DNA of 64,000 bases, taken from the NCBI RefSeq assembly GCF_004122095.1, contig NZ_SAWZ01000009.1, positions 101,692 through 165,691 on the forward strand, read 5' to 3'. Of this stretch, positions 32,836 to 42,795 are shown piece by piece (within the stretch, counting starts at the first letter, position 1; the number at the start of each line of letters is the position of its first letter). Both the position numbers and the translations under genes were made by a program. The stretch is from Pseudoxanthomonas composti. GTDB taxonomy: Bacteria; Pseudomonadota; Gammaproteobacteria; Xanthomonadales; Xanthomonadaceae. The notes beneath the pieces were generated by a model, which saw nothing but the letters and a program-made list of their open reading frames with translations, had not been told where the DNA came from and searched no databases.

Positions 32836-33729
32836 ATGACAATCAATGCATTGGAGGACATGCGTCTTTTCCAGGAAGTCCTGGACGCTGGCAGCTTCAC
32901 CGCTGCGGCCGAGCGCCTGGACACGTCCAAGCAGCTGGTTAGCCGCAAGCTGATGGCGCTGGAGCAGCGACTGGGCGTGCGCCTGCTCAACCGCACCACG
33001 CGCAAGCTCAGCCCCACGCCGCTGGGACTGGCCTACCTGGAACGGGCGCGGGAGATCTTGGCGGCGGTGGAGGAGGCCGAGAGCGCCATCAGCCGGCAGG
33101 GCGCGCGCCCGCGCGGCACGCTGCGCATCAGCGCGCCGATGTCCTTCGGCACCCTGCACCTGGCGCCGCTGCTGCCGCGCTTCCTGCAGGCCTATCCGGA
33201 CGTGCAGCTGGCGGTGGACCTCAACGACCGCGCCGTGGACCTGGTCGGGGAGGGCTACGACCTGGCCCTGCGCATCGGTCAGCTGGCCGAGTCCACCCTG
33301 GTAGGGCGGCGCATCGCCCTGACCCAGATGGTGACCTGCGCCAGCCCGGACTACCTGGCGCGTCATGGCGCGCCGGCCGAGCCGGCCGCACTGCGCGCGC
33401 ATGCCTGCCTGTTGTACGGCCACGGCCGCAGGGGGCTGTGGAGCTTTCAGCGGGACGGCCGCACGCTGGGCGTGGAAGTCGCAGGCCACCTGCGCGCCAA
33501 CAACGGCGAGGTCCTGTGCGAGGCGGCCGTGCAGGGCCAGGGCATCGCCCACCTGCCGCATTTCCTGGTGCGCGCAGGACTGGAGCGCGGGGCGCTGCAG
33601 CCGGTGCTGGCCGAGTTCGCGCCGCCGCCCCTGCCGGTCAGCGTGCTGTACCCGCAGCACCGCCAGACCTCGATGCTGGTGCGGGCCTTCGTCGATTTCC
33701 TGATGACCAGCAGCCTGCATGCGGGCTAG
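32836..33729 (+). CDS. LysR-family transcriptional regulator
   Basis: A 297-residue regulator. The N-terminal winged helix-turn-helix spans about residues 5-65 (FTAAAERLDTSKQLVSRKLMALEQRLGVRLLNRTTRKLSPT), followed by a substrate-binding domain. It resembles the large group of regulators next to pirin/DoxX genes. By position it should control the divergent doxX-pirin-hydrolase group; such pairs usually share a short operator in the gap. Confidence 0.92.
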   Translation: MTINALEDMRLFQEVLDAGSFTAAAERLDTSKQLVSRKLMALEQRLGVRLLNRTTRKLSPTPLGLAYLERAREILAAVEEAESAISRQGARPRGTLRISAPMSFGTLHLAPLLPRFLQAYPDVQLAVDLNDRAVDLVGEGYDLALRIGQLAESTLVGRRIALTQMVTCASPDYLARHGAPAEPAALRAHACLLYGHGRRGLWSFQRDGRTLGVEVAGHLRANNGEVLCEAAVQGQGIAHLPHFLVRAGLERGALQPVLAEFAPPPLPVSVLYPQHRQTSMLVRAFVDFLMTSSLHAG

Positions 33730-33985
33730 GGCGGCACGGCGGCCGCGCCTGCGCCAGGCCGGGGCGGACAGGTGAGCACCCCATGCACGCGTCGCGGCGC
33801 GGGTGTGGGCCTGAGGATCGGCCTGACCTCGCTGACCAGTCGATCTTGCCGCGCTGGCTCGCACAGCCGCGATCGGCGGTACGCATTGGCCTTCCGACAA
33901 AGCTCCGACGCGCTGGCTCTACCATCGGCGGCATGGACATCCATCGCCCAGCTGCCGCCGCGCACGTCGTGGCCGGCCCCCTGAC

Positions 33986-35284
33986 ATGACGAACAAGCCC
34001 CGCCGCCGCCGCGGCCTGCGCTTGCAGGTCACCTCCTGGCTGGTGCTGTACGCCGCGCTGCTGTCGTTGGCGGTGTTCCTGCACGGCTACATCGTCAACG
34101 AGCAGGCCGAGCAGGTGACCTGGCGCTCGCTGCTGGAGTCCGAGCTGCAGCACTTCCTGCAGCGCTCGCGCGAGGACGCGCGCTACCGCTGGACCGATAC
34201 GGACACCGTGCAGCTGTTCGGCGACGACGACCAGTCGCCGGTGCCTGCCGCCTACCAGGGGCTGGGGCCCGGCATCTACGACGGGGTGCGCACGCCGCAG
34301 GGCGACAAGGTGGTCCTGGTGCGCGACGTCGATGGCCGCCGCCTGGTGCTGGCGCTGGACATCACCGAGCTGCAAGGGCACGAGGACAACCTGGGGCTGT
34401 GGATGCTGGCCTCGAACGTGCTGGCCGTGGTGCTGCTGGGCCTGCTGGTGGCCTGGGGCATGGGGCGGGTGATCCGCCCCTTGAGCGAGCTGGCCGAACG
34501 CATCCGCGCCTTGCGCCCGGACCGCGCCGGGCAGTCGCTGCCGTTGGATCCACGCGCCAGCGCCGAGCAGGGCGTGATCGCCGAGGCGCTCAACGATTAC
34601 CTGGCGCGCAACGATCGCTTCGTCGAGCGCGAGCGCGCCTTCGTCAACAGCGTCAGCCACGAGTTGCGCACGCCCATCGCCGTCATCGGCGGGGCGGCCG
34701 AGCTCGGCCTGGACGACAACGCCACGCCGACCCAGATGCGCACCCAGCTGACGCGCATCCGCCAGACCGCAGGCTCGGTCGAGCATCTGATCACCTCGCT
34801 GCTGGTCCTGGCCAAGGACCCGGCGCGGACCCGCGGCAGCAGCGAGGACGTCGAGCTGGACGTGCTGCTGCGGCAGCTGGTGGCCGACCACGCGCACCTG
34901 GCCGTGGGCAAGGACCTGCAGGTCATGCTGGACCTGGCCGCGGGCGTGCGCGTGCTGGCCCCGCCGGTGATCGTGCAGGTGGTGGTGGGCAACCTGTTAC
35001 GCAACGCCATCGAGCACAGCGACCGCGGCGTGATCCATGTCGCGCTCTCGGCGCAGGGCCAGGTGCGCATCGCCGATCCGGGCCATGGCATGACCCCGGA
35101 GGAAGTCAGCGCGATCTACGCGCGCATGGCGCGGGGCGCCTCACGCGATGGCGGCGGCATCGGCCTGGAGCTGATCGCCAAGCTCTGCGGGCACCTGGGC
35201 TGGACGCTGAGCTTCCTGCCCGCGAACGGCGGCGGCACGGTGGCGACGCTGGATCTGTGCACGCAGCCGAAGGAGGCGGGCTGA
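33986..35284 (+). CDS. Orphan sensor histidine kinase
   Basis: A 432-residue kinase. Helices at about 15-37 and 139-160 enclose a ~100-residue periplasmic sensor, followed by a HAMP-like linker and an H-box with His225 (NSVSHELRTPIAV). The ATPase domain has LLRNAIEHSDRG, IADPGHGM and GGGIGLELIAKL. No response regulator lies on either side. ATG 33986 follows the overlapping upstream LysR spacer; an earlier in-frame start was not favoured. Confidence 0.88.
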   Translation: MTNKPRRRRGLRLQVTSWLVLYAALLSLAVFLHGYIVNEQAEQVTWRSLLESELQHFLQRSREDARYRWTDTDTVQLFGDDDQSPVPAAYQGLGPGIYDGVRTPQGDKVVLVRDVDGRRLVLALDITELQGHEDNLGLWMLASNVLAVVLLGLLVAWGMGRVIRPLSELAERIRALRPDRAGQSLPLDPRASAEQGVIAEALNDYLARNDRFVERERAFVNSVSHELRTPIAVIGGAAELGLDDNATPTQMRTQLTRIRQTAGSVEHLITSLLVLAKDPARTRGSSEDVELDVLLRQLVADHAHLAVGKDLQVMLDLAAGVRVLAPPVIVQVVVGNLLRNAIEHSDRGVIHVALSAQGQVRIADPGHGMTPEEVSAIYARMARGASRDGGGIGLELIAKLCGHLGWTLSFLPANGGGTVATLDLCTQPKEAG

Positions 35285-35314
35285 CGCGCGGACCGGTGCG
35301 CGTCGGGCCGGGTG

Positions 35315-35485
35315 TCAGCGGATCGCGGCGCGCTGCGTGGCGTGCGTGCGCAACGACTGCGGCAGTCGCTGGCGGGCATGGGCACGGCGGCGGACATGCA
35401 TCAGCAGACTGATCGCCTGGTCCAGGGTCGCCGAAGCGGCGATCACCAGCAGCACGATCACGAGCGGTAGCAGCAGGGCCCACAT
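35315..35485 (-). CDS. Possible 56-residue single-helix membrane protein
   Basis: A short open frame starts MWALLLPLVIVLLVIAASAT, a clear membrane helix, and continues with an Arg/His-rich tail (MHVRRRAHARQRL). It fills the gap after the kinase on the opposite strand. No good ribosome-binding site is visible, so this is tentative. Confidence 0.35.
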   Translation of the reverse strand: MWALLLPLVIVLLVIAASATLDQAISLLMHVRRRAHARQRLPQSLRTHATQRAAIR

Positions 35486-35633
35486 GGTGGTCAAGGAACG
35501 GCTGGTCCGGGTCGGGTCGTGCGCATTCTCGCAGCGCCCGGGTGAAGCCTGCCTTCACCGGAGGCCTGAATTGCAAGGGTGGATGATGTGGAAACGCTTG
35601 CACTCGGCAAGCGCCGCGCCGCAGTTGCCCATT

Positions 35634-35980
35634 CCGCGACGATGGTGGATGGAAGAGCGCCCTCCACCCGACGGGCGATGGGCGAACGTAGGGTGGACAA
35701 CGCGAAGCTTGTCCACCACGCGTCGGCCGCGGCCAAGCCTGGCGTCTTGCCGCGCACAAGTGGTTCGTCTCGCGACGATGGTGGATGGAAGAGCGCCATC
35801 CACCCTACGGCGACGGGAGCGTAGGGTGGACAACGCGAAGCTTGTCCACCAAGTCATCCGCCGCGACCAAGGCTGGCGCCCGGCGGCGCATACGTGATTC
35901 GTTTCGCGACGATGGTGGATGGAAGAAACGCCATCCACCCCACGTAGGGTGGACAACGCGAAGCTTGTCCACCACGGCGC
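35634..35980. repeat. ~135-bp tandem composite palindromic repeat
   Basis: Three units begin GATGGTGGATGG at 35641, 35777 and 35911. Each unit has a GGTGGATGG..CCATCCACC palindrome, then GTAGGGTGGACAACGCG..CTTGTCCACC, then a spacer (about 60 bp) that is itself conserved between units 1 and 2. The third unit ends just before pntB. The remaining sequence from 35486 to 35999 holds nothing else recognisable. Confidence 0.9.
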
Positions 35981-35999
35981 CCGCATGAGTCGGCGGACG

Positions 36000-37451
36000 T
36001 CAGTGCCCGCCGCCGTCCATGGCCTTGAGCTCGCTGACCAGCGCGCTGGCGGCTTCGGCGCCATCGCCGTAGAGCATGCGCGTGTTGTCGGCGTAGAACA
36101 GGGCATTCTCGATGCCGGCAAAGCCGGTACCCTTGCCGCGCTTGATCACGATGGTGTTCTTCGACTCCACCACGTCCAGGATGGGCATGCCGTAGATCGG
36201 GCTGGCCGGGTCGGTCTTGGCCACCGGGTTGACCACATCGTTGGCGCCGATCACCAGCGAAACGTCGGTGTTGGCAAACTCCGGATTGATGTCGTCCATG
36301 TCGGCGATCAAATCGTAGGGCACGCCAGCCTCGGCTAGCAGCACGTTCATGTGGCCCGGCATGCGGCCGGCGACCGGATGGATGGCGAACTTTACCTTCA
36401 CCCCGCGCTCGATCAGGCGCTGTGCCAGTTCCCAGATCTTGTGCTGGGCCTGGGCCACGGCCATGCCGTAACCGGGCACGATGACCACGCGCTCGGCGAA
36501 GGCCATCATCGCGGCCACGTCGCCAGCCTCGATGGGCTTTTGCGAGCCGGTGATCTCCGCCGCGGTACCGCCGCCCCCGAAGTTGGAAAACAGCACGCCG
36601 CTGATCGGCCGGTTCATCGCCTTGGCCATCAGGCGCGTGAGCAGGATGCCCGCCGCGCCGACCATCATGCCGGCGATGATCAGCGCCTCGTTGCCCAGCA
36701 CATAGCCTTCGAAGGCCACGGCCAGGCCGGTAAACGCGTTGTACAGCGAGATCACCACCGGCATGTCCGCACCGCCGATCGGCAGCGTCATCAGCACGCC
36801 CAGGGCCAGCGCGACGATGAAGAAGGCGATGATGGCGATCGGGTCCAGCGTGAGTGCGGCCCAGCCGCCCAGCAGCACCATCGCCACGGCCACGACCAGG
36901 TTCAACACCTGCTGGCCGGGAAAGGTCACGCGCTTGTCCAGGCGGCCGTCGAGCTTGGCCCAGGCGATCACCGAGCCGGACAGCGAGACCGCGCCGATGG
37001 CCGAGCCGATCGCCGCCAGCACCAGGGTGGCGGTGCCGGGGTGGCGCGCGGCCAGCTCGGCGATGGCCGCCTCGCTCCAGTTGGAGGTGTCCCGGCGCAG
37101 CAGCAAGGCGTAGCGCAACAGCTCCACCGCACCGATGGCCGCGGCCGATCCGCCGCCCATGCCGTTGTACAGCGCCACCATCTGCGGCATGTCGGTGATG
37201 GCGACCTTCTTGGCCGACCACCACGCCGCACCGGCGCCGATCGCAATCGCCGCCAGGATCAGCGGAATGTTGTGCAGCTCGGGCAGGAAGAAGGTGGCCA
37301 CCGTGGCGATCAACATGCCAAGGCCAGCCCAGCGGATGCCGCTGCGCGCGGTCCTGGGAGAGGCCATGCGCTGCAGGCCCAGCAGGAACAGCGTGGCGGC
37401 GACGAGGTAGCTGGCCTTGACCAGCCAGTCCAGCAGAGGCGCAAGGCTCAC
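36000..37451 (-). CDS. pntB: NAD(P) transhydrogenase subunit beta
   Basis: A 483-residue subunit of the proton-translocating transhydrogenase, which uses the proton gradient to make NADPH from NADH. About nine membrane helices fill the first ~280 residues; the C-terminal NADP-binding domain has VPGYGMAVAQAQHKIWEL and GANDVVNP. Its ATG overlaps the stop of the preceding gene by four bases (ATGA), showing translational coupling. Confidence 0.96.
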   Translation of the reverse strand: MSLAPLLDWLVKASYLVAATLFLLGLQRMASPRTARSGIRWAGLGMLIATVATFFLPELHNIPLILAAIAIGAGAAWWSAKKVAITDMPQMVALYNGMGGGSAAAIGAVELLRYALLLRRDTSNWSEAAIAELAARHPGTATLVLAAIGSAIGAVSLSGSVIAWAKLDGRLDKRVTFPGQQVLNLVVAVAMVLLGGWAALTLDPIAIIAFFIVALALGVLMTLPIGGADMPVVISLYNAFTGLAVAFEGYVLGNEALIIAGMMVGAAGILLTRLMAKAMNRPISGVLFSNFGGGGTAAEITGSQKPIEAGDVAAMMAFAERVVIVPGYGMAVAQAQHKIWELAQRLIERGVKVKFAIHPVAGRMPGHMNVLLAEAGVPYDLIADMDDINPEFANTDVSLVIGANDVVNPVAKTDPASPIYGMPILDVVESKNTIVIKRGKGTGFAGIENALFYADNTRMLYGDGAEAASALVSELKAMDGGGH

Positions 37452-37747
37452 GGCTTGGACTCCGGCTTCTTGCTGGACTTGAACATCTCCAGCATGCGCT
37501 CGGTCACCACATAGCCGCCAGCGGCGTTACCCGCGCCCAGCAGCACCGCCAGGAAGCCCAGCACCTTCTCCAGCGTGGTGTCGGCATGGCCCAGCACCAC
37601 CATCGCGCCGATCAGCACGATGCCGTGGATGAAGTTGGACCCGGACATCAGCGGCGTGTGCAGGATCACCGGCACGCGCGAGATGATGACGTGGCCGGCG
37701 ATGGCCGCCAGCATGAAGATGTACAGCGCAACGAACCCGTCGCTCAT
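37448..37747 (-). CDS. pntAB: NAD(P) transhydrogenase subunit alpha, membrane part
   Basis: A 99-residue protein with three membrane helices that equals the C-terminal membrane part of E. coli PntA (HVIISRVPVILHTPLMSGSN, GIVLIGAMVVLG). As in Rhodospirillum, the alpha chain is split into two genes. ATG 37747 overlaps the upstream stop by four bases. Confidence 0.92.
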   Translation of the reverse strand: MSDGFVALYIFMLAAIAGHVIISRVPVILHTPLMSGSNFIHGIVLIGAMVVLGHADTTLEKVLGFLAVLLGAGNAAGGYVVTERMLEMFKSSKKPESKP

Positions 37748-38889
37748 GGGGTCGGCTCCTGGAGGGGCGTGGAAGAAGGCTTCTGCGCGGGCGCGGCCGG
37801 CCATACCGTCTTGGCCAGCAGTTCGTCGTTCCAGTCGTAGGCGATCTGCCCGTCCTTCAGGAACAGCGCCACGAAGTTGTAGACGTTGCGGGCGTACATC
37901 TCGCTGGCGTGGACCGCGCCCATGCTGGCCAGGTTGAGCGGACCGGCGATGACCACGCCGGCCTCCTCGATGGTCTGGCCCGGCTGGGTAAGCTCGCAGT
38001 TGCCGCCGGTCTCGGCGGCCAGGTCGACGATCACGCTGCCTGGCTTCATGCCGCGCGCCATGTCGGCGCTGACGATCTTCGGCGCAGGGCGGCCCGGCAC
38101 GGCGGCGGTGCAGACGATCACATCGACCGATTTCAGGTGTTCGGCCAGGCGACGCTGCTGCTCGGTGCGCTCGTCCTCGCTCAGCTGGCGCGCGTAGCCG
38201 CCTTCGCCGGCCGCGCTCACGCCCAGGTCGAGGAACCTGCCGCCCAGCGATTCGATCTGCTCGCGCGTTTCCGGGCGCACGTCGAAGCCCTCCACCTGCG
38301 CGCCCAGACGCTTGGCGGTGGCCACGGCCTGCAGGCCGGCCACCCCGGCGCCGATGACCAGCACCTTGGACGGGCGGATGGTGCCGGCGGCGGTGGTCAG
38401 CATCGGAAAGAAACGCGGCGCCAGCTCGGCGGCGATCAAGGTGGCCTTGTAGCCGGCCATGCCCGCCTGCGAGCTCAGCACGTCCATCGATTGCGCGCGC
38501 GTGGTGCGCGGCAGGCGCTCCAGCGGAAAGACCTTGCGCGTGTCGCCGGACAGCGCCGCGGCGCGCGCCTCATCGGCTTGCGGCTGCAGTGTGCCGACGA
38601 TGGCGGCGAACGGCGACAGTTGCGCCAGCGCGGCCACGGTGGGGGACTGCACGCACAGCACCAGGTTGGCCGCGCCGGGGGAGGCGGCATCGGCCAGCCT
38701 GGCGCCCGCGGCCTCATAGGCAGCGTTGGTGAAGCCCGCCGACAGCCCGGCATCGGCCTCCACGTGCACGGTGGCGCCCAGCGCCACCAGCTTCTTAACG
38801 GTTTCCGGTGTGGCCGCCACGCGGCGCTCGCCGGGTGCGGTCTCGCGCACGACCAGCACCTGGGCTGATGGTGTAGACAGGGCAGTCAT
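37744..38889 (-). CDS. pntAA: NAD(P) transhydrogenase subunit alpha, NAD-binding part
   Basis: A 381-residue soluble chain of the split transhydrogenase. It is alanine-dehydrogenase-like with the NAD fold GAGVAGLQAVATAKRLGA and the RQD-loop region (AQSMDVLSSQAGMAGYKA). It is the first gene of the pnt operon. A 532-base spacer lies upstream. Confidence 0.95.
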   Translation of the reverse strand: MTALSTPSAQVLVVRETAPGERRVAATPETVKKLVALGATVHVEADAGLSAGFTNAAYEAAGARLADAASPGAANLVLCVQSPTVAALAQLSPFAAIVGTLQPQADEARAAALSGDTRKVFPLERLPRTTRAQSMDVLSSQAGMAGYKATLIAAELAPRFFPMLTTAAGTIRPSKVLVIGAGVAGLQAVATAKRLGAQVEGFDVRPETREQIESLGGRFLDLGVSAAGEGGYARQLSEDERTEQQRRLAEHLKSVDVIVCTAAVPGRPAPKIVSADMARGMKPGSVIVDLAAETGGNCELTQPGQTIEEAGVVIAGPLNLASMGAVHASEMYARNVYNFVALFLKDGQIAYDWNDELLAKTVWPAAPAQKPSSTPLQEPTP

Positions 38890-39421
38890 CGATGGTCCTG
38901 TGGATCACATGGAAGGTGGATGGCAGTGGACCGCCGCGACCGGACATGCGACCCCGACGCCGGGGCACGCCTGCCGATGCGGACGGCACGGTCTCCATCG
39001 CGGCGCCCGAGGGCTTCATTGCACGTAAAACGGCCTGTGGCCGCCGGGAAACGCCGCGCGTCCTTTTATCACGATTGCCGCGCTTGTCAGCCTTGCGATT
39101 TGATGCGATTTCCGCAGGCCTGGTTGCAGGTGTTCCATACGCGCGCGTGTGGGCTTTGGCCCGCATCGGCGTGCTGCAGCGCAGCTTGGCGCAGGGCCTG
39201 GCAATGTGGAGGTGCACCACGCATCAAGGCCGCAGGCGGCCTGCATGACGCTGCGCAAGACCGCCTGGCGTGAGCGCATCGCATGCGCCACTGGTTCAGC
39301 GCCTACGCAGCGCTCGCTGCGCCGAATGGCCGACACCCGCATGTCTGCCATCGTCCCCGGCCGGCGCCGTGGTCATGCCACGGTAGAATTGGCCTCTCTT
39401 CCGCACCGTGTCTCCAAGTCC
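38890..39421. other. Spacer between pntAA and a cysteine-synthase-like gene
   Basis: No gene or repeat was recognised in 532 bases; it must hold the divergent pnt promoter. The open frame that continues upstream from the next gene has no family similarity here. A TAGAAT hexamer (39384-39389) precedes the plus-strand gene. Confidence 0.5.
39384..39389 (+). promoter_or_regulatory. -10-like element for the cysteine-synthase-like gene
   Basis: TAGAAT lies 33 bp before the ATG at 39422, the same spacing as at glmU. No -35 is recognisable. Confidence 0.4.
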
Positions 39422-40537
39422 ATGTCGCAGCGCGACTGGGTGGCCTCCGCCATCCGCAAGATCGAGGCCGATTTCAACCGGTCGGCCGACACCCATTTGA
39501 TCCCGCTGGCCTTGCCGGGCTACCCGGAGATCGCGGTCTATCTCAAGGACGAGTCCAGCCACCCCACCGGCAGCCTCAAGCACCGGCTGGCGCGCTCGCT
39601 GTTCCTCTACGCGCTGGCCAACGGCTGGCTGCGCGAAGGCGCGCCGGTGGTGGAAGCTTCCAGCGGCTCGACCGCCGTGTCCGAGGCCTACTTCGCGCGT
39701 CTGCTGGGGTTGCCCTTCATCGCGGTCATGCCGGCCAGCACCTCGCCGGAGAAGATCGCCGCCATCGCCTTCTATGGCGGGCAGTGCCACCTGGTGGACG
39801 ACCCGGGCGCCATCAACGCCACCTCCGCGCAGCTGGCCTGTGAGCGTGGCGGGCACTTCATGGACCAGTTCACCTATGCCGAGCGCGCCACCGACTGGCG
39901 CGCCAACAACAACATCGCCGAGTCGATCTTCAAGCAGATGGCGCAGGAGCCGCACCCGACCCCGGAATGGATCGTGTGCAGCCCCGGCACCGGCGGCACC
40001 AGCGCCACCCTGGGCCGCTACGTGCGCTACCGCCAGCACCCCACGCGCATTCTCTGCGCCGACCCGGAACACTCGGTGTTCTTCGATTACTACCGCGGCG
40101 CGCTCGACGGCTGCGCCGATGCCTCGCTGCTGCACCACTGCGGCTCGCGCATCGAAGGCATCGGCCGCCCGCGCGTGGAGCCGAGCTTCATCCCGGCCTG
40201 CGTCGATGCCATGGTCAAGGTGCCCGACGCACTGAGCCTGGCGGCCATGCGCTGGACCAGCGCCGCGCTGGGGCGGCGGGTGGGCGGTTCCACTGGCACC
40301 AACCTGATCGGCGTGCTGGCCGCGGCCCAGCGCATGCGCAAGGCCGGCCGCGCCGGCAGCATCGTGAGCATCCTGTGCGATGCCGGCGACCGTTACGCGC
40401 ATAGCTACTATGCCGAGGACTGGTACGGCGCGCGCGGCATCGATGTCGTCCAGGCCGATGCGGCCGTGGCCGCCGCGGTCGCCGGCGCGCCGCTGCCCGA
40501 GCTGCCGCAGTCCTGCCAGGAAGGCCGGCCCGGCTGA
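39422..40537 (+). CDS. PLP-dependent cysteine synthase-like protein (Cds1-type)
   Basis: A 371-residue fold-type II PLP enzyme. PLP is held by Lys53 in HPTGSLKHR; the phosphate-binding loop is [12 protein letters not shown]. The [20 protein letters not shown] segment matches cystathionine-beta-synthase/cysteine-synthase relatives, but the sequence is closer to Cds1-type L-cysteine desulfhydrases than to CysK/CysM, from which it differs in the DESS and C-terminal regions. Reaction and substrate are inferred; beta-elimination of cysteine is plausible. It starts at ATG 39422 and is monocistronic. Confidence 0.82.
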   Translation: MSQRDWVASAIRKIEADFNRSADTHLIPLALPGYPEIAVYLKDESSHPTGSLKHRLARSLFLYALANGWLREGAPVVEASSGSTAVSEAYFARLLGLPFIAVMPASTSPEKIAAIAFYGGQCHLVDDPGAINATSAQLACERGGHFMDQFTYAERATDWRANNNIAESIFKQMAQEPHPTPEWIVCSPGTGGTSATLGRYVRYRQHPTRILCADPEHSVFFDYYRGALDGCADASLLHHCGSRIEGIGRPRVEPSFIPACVDAMVKVPDALSLAAMRWTSAALGRRVGGSTGTNLIGVLAAAQRMRKAGRAGSIVSILCDAGDRYAHSYYAEDWYGARGIDVVQADAAVAAAVAGAPLPELPQSCQEGRPG

Positions 40538-40614
40538 GCGCCCCAGGGCTTGGATGCCGCGCGCCAAGCCCCATCTCTGCGAAGTTGTTTGTCCCGATTC
40601 ACCAGGAGCCTGTC

Positions 40615-42642
40615 ATGACCAACCCGCTGCTCGATTTCTCCGGCCTGCCGAAGTTCGATGCGATCCGCCCCGAGCACGTCACCCCGGCCATCGACGCCCT
40701 GTTGGCCCAGGCCGAAGCTGCCGTGAAGCATGCCGAGACGGTCAGCCCGGTGACCTGGGAGAGCTTCGTGGTGCCGCTGGAGGACGCGACCGAGAAGCTC
40801 TGGCGCGCCTGGGGCCAGGTGGGCCATCTGCAGGGCACGATGAACACGCCCGCGCTGCGCCAGGCCTACAACGACAACCTGCCCAAGGTCACGCGCTTCT
40901 CCAGCGCGCTGGGGCAGAACCTGGCGCTGTTCGCGCAGTACCGCGCGCTGGCCGAGGCCAGCGGCACCCAGGACCTGGACCCGGCCCGTGCCCGCAGCCT
41001 GGACAACGCCCTGCGCGATTTCCGCCTGGGCGGCGCCGAATTGCCCGATGAGGCCAAGGCCCGCTTCGCCGCGGTGCGGGAGGAACTGGCCAGCCTGTCG
41101 GCCAAGTTCTCCGACAACGTGCTCGATGCCACCGACGAGTACGAGTTCTGGATCAAGGACAAGCAGCACCTGGCCGGCCTGCCCGCCGACGTGGTCAGCG
41201 CCTGTCGCGCCGCGGCCAAGGAGGACGACCAGCCGGGCTGGAAGTTCACCTTGCAGATGCCGTGCTACCTGCCGGTGCAGACCTATGCCGAGGACCGGGC
41301 GCTGCGCGAGACGCTGTACCGCGCCAGTGGCGTGCGCGCCTCGGAAACCGGCGATGAGAAGTTCGACAATACCCCGCTGATCGCGCGCATCCTGGCCTTG
41401 CGCACCGAGCTGGCGCAGTTGCTGGGCTTTGCCAGCTATGCCGAGTATTCGCTGGCCACCAAGATGGCGCGCAGCCCGCAGGAGGTGCTGGATTTCCTGC
41501 GCGACCTGGCCGGCCGCGCCTTGCCTTACGCCAGGCAGGACCGCGCCGAGCTGGAAGCCTTCGCCCGCGACACGCTGGGCCTGGACACGCTCGAGCCCTG
41601 GGACCTGGCCTATGCCAGCGAGAAGCTCAAGCAGGCCCGCTACAGCTTCTCGGCGCAGGAGGTGAAGCAGTACTTCACCGAGCCCAAGGTGCTGGCGGGG
41701 CTGTTTGGCGTGATCAAGGCGCTTTACGGCCTGGACGTGGTGGCAGACCAAGCGCCGGTGTGGCACCCGGACGTGCGCTTCTATCGCCTGCAGGATGCCA
41801 CCGGCCGGCTGGTGGGCCAGTTCTACCTGGACCTGTACGCCCGCGAAGGCAAGCGCGCCGGCGCGTGGATGGACGACTGCCGCAACCGCCGCCATCGCGC
41901 CGACGGCCAGCAGCAGACGCCGCTGGTCTACCTGGTGTGCAACTTCGGCAAGGGTGTGGACGGGGCGCCGGCCACCTTCACCCACAACGACGTGATCACC
42001 TTGTTCCACGAGATGGGGCACGGCCTGCACCAGCTGCTGACCGAAGTCGGCGAGCTGTCCGTGGCCGGCATCAACGGGGTGGAATGGGACGCGGTGGAGC
42101 TGCCCAGCCAGTTCATGGAGAACTTCTGCTGGGAGTGGGAGCGCCTGCAGGAGATGACCGCGCACGTGGAAACCGGCGAGCCGCTGCCGCGCGCGCTGTA
42201 CGACAGGATGATCGCGGCCAGGAACTTCCAGAGCGGCATGTTCACCGTGCGCCAGCTGGAGTTCGCCTTGTTCGACATGGAGCTGCACAGCCGCTTCGAC
42301 CCCGCGCAGGACAGCGTGATGGCGCTGCTGGAGCGCGTGCGCGACGAGGTCGCGGTCAATCGCCCGCCGTCCTGGCACCGTTTCCCGCACCAGTTCAGCC
42401 ATATCTTCGCCGGCGGCTATGCGGCCGGGTACTACAGCTACAAGTGGGCCGAGGTGCTCAGCGCCGATGCCTATGCCGCCTTCGAGGAAGCCCCGGACCA
42501 GCTGGCGGCCACCGGCGCGCGCTTCCGCGCCGAGGTGTTGTCGCGCGGCGGCAGCCGCGGCGCGCTGGAGAACTTCACCGCCTTCCGCGGACGCGCCCCC
42601 AGCATCGACGCACTGCTGCGCCACAGCGGCATGGCGGCCTGA
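40615..42642 (+). CDS. M3-family oligopeptidase A-like metallopeptidase
   Basis: A 675-residue zinc peptidase with HEMGH at residues 465-469 (FHEMGHGLHQLL) and the downstream Glu-containing GVEWDAVELPSQFMENFCWE, both typical of M3A thimet/oligopeptidase A. It should degrade signal peptides and other short peptides in the cytoplasm (no signal peptide). Length is standard. AGGAG at 40603 supports the start. Confidence 0.95.
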   Translation: MTNPLLDFSGLPKFDAIRPEHVTPAIDALLAQAEAAVKHAETVSPVTWESFVVPLEDATEKLWRAWGQVGHLQGTMNTPALRQAYNDNLPKVTRFSSALGQNLALFAQYRALAEASGTQDLDPARARSLDNALRDFRLGGAELPDEAKARFAAVREELASLSAKFSDNVLDATDEYEFWIKDKQHLAGLPADVVSACRAAAKEDDQPGWKFTLQMPCYLPVQTYAEDRALRETLYRASGVRASETGDEKFDNTPLIARILALRTELAQLLGFASYAEYSLATKMARSPQEVLDFLRDLAGRALPYARQDRAELEAFARDTLGLDTLEPWDLAYASEKLKQARYSFSAQEVKQYFTEPKVLAGLFGVIKALYGLDVVADQAPVWHPDVRFYRLQDATGRLVGQFYLDLYAREGKRAGAWMDDCRNRRHRADGQQQTPLVYLVCNFGKGVDGAPATFTHNDVITLFHEMGHGLHQLLTEVGELSVAGINGVEWDAVELPSQFMENFCWEWERLQEMTAHVETGEPLPRALYDRMIAARNFQSGMFTVRQLEFALFDMELHSRFDPAQDSVMALLERVRDEVAVNRPPSWHRFPHQFSHIFAGGYAAGYYSYKWAEVLSADAYAAFEEAPDQLAATGARFRAEVLSRGGSRGALENFTAFRGRAPSIDALLRHSGMAA

Positions 42643-42795
42643 GGTCTTCAAAGCAGGCAAGCCGGCAAGCGGCGCGCGTGACCGCTCGCACCCTCGCCAC
42701 GCCAGTTCAGGATGTGGCGAGGGTTGTCATCGAAGTCTACAAAGGCCGACGCTACACTTCGTCGTCAGCAGCCCTGCCGTCGAGGAAACGCGTGC

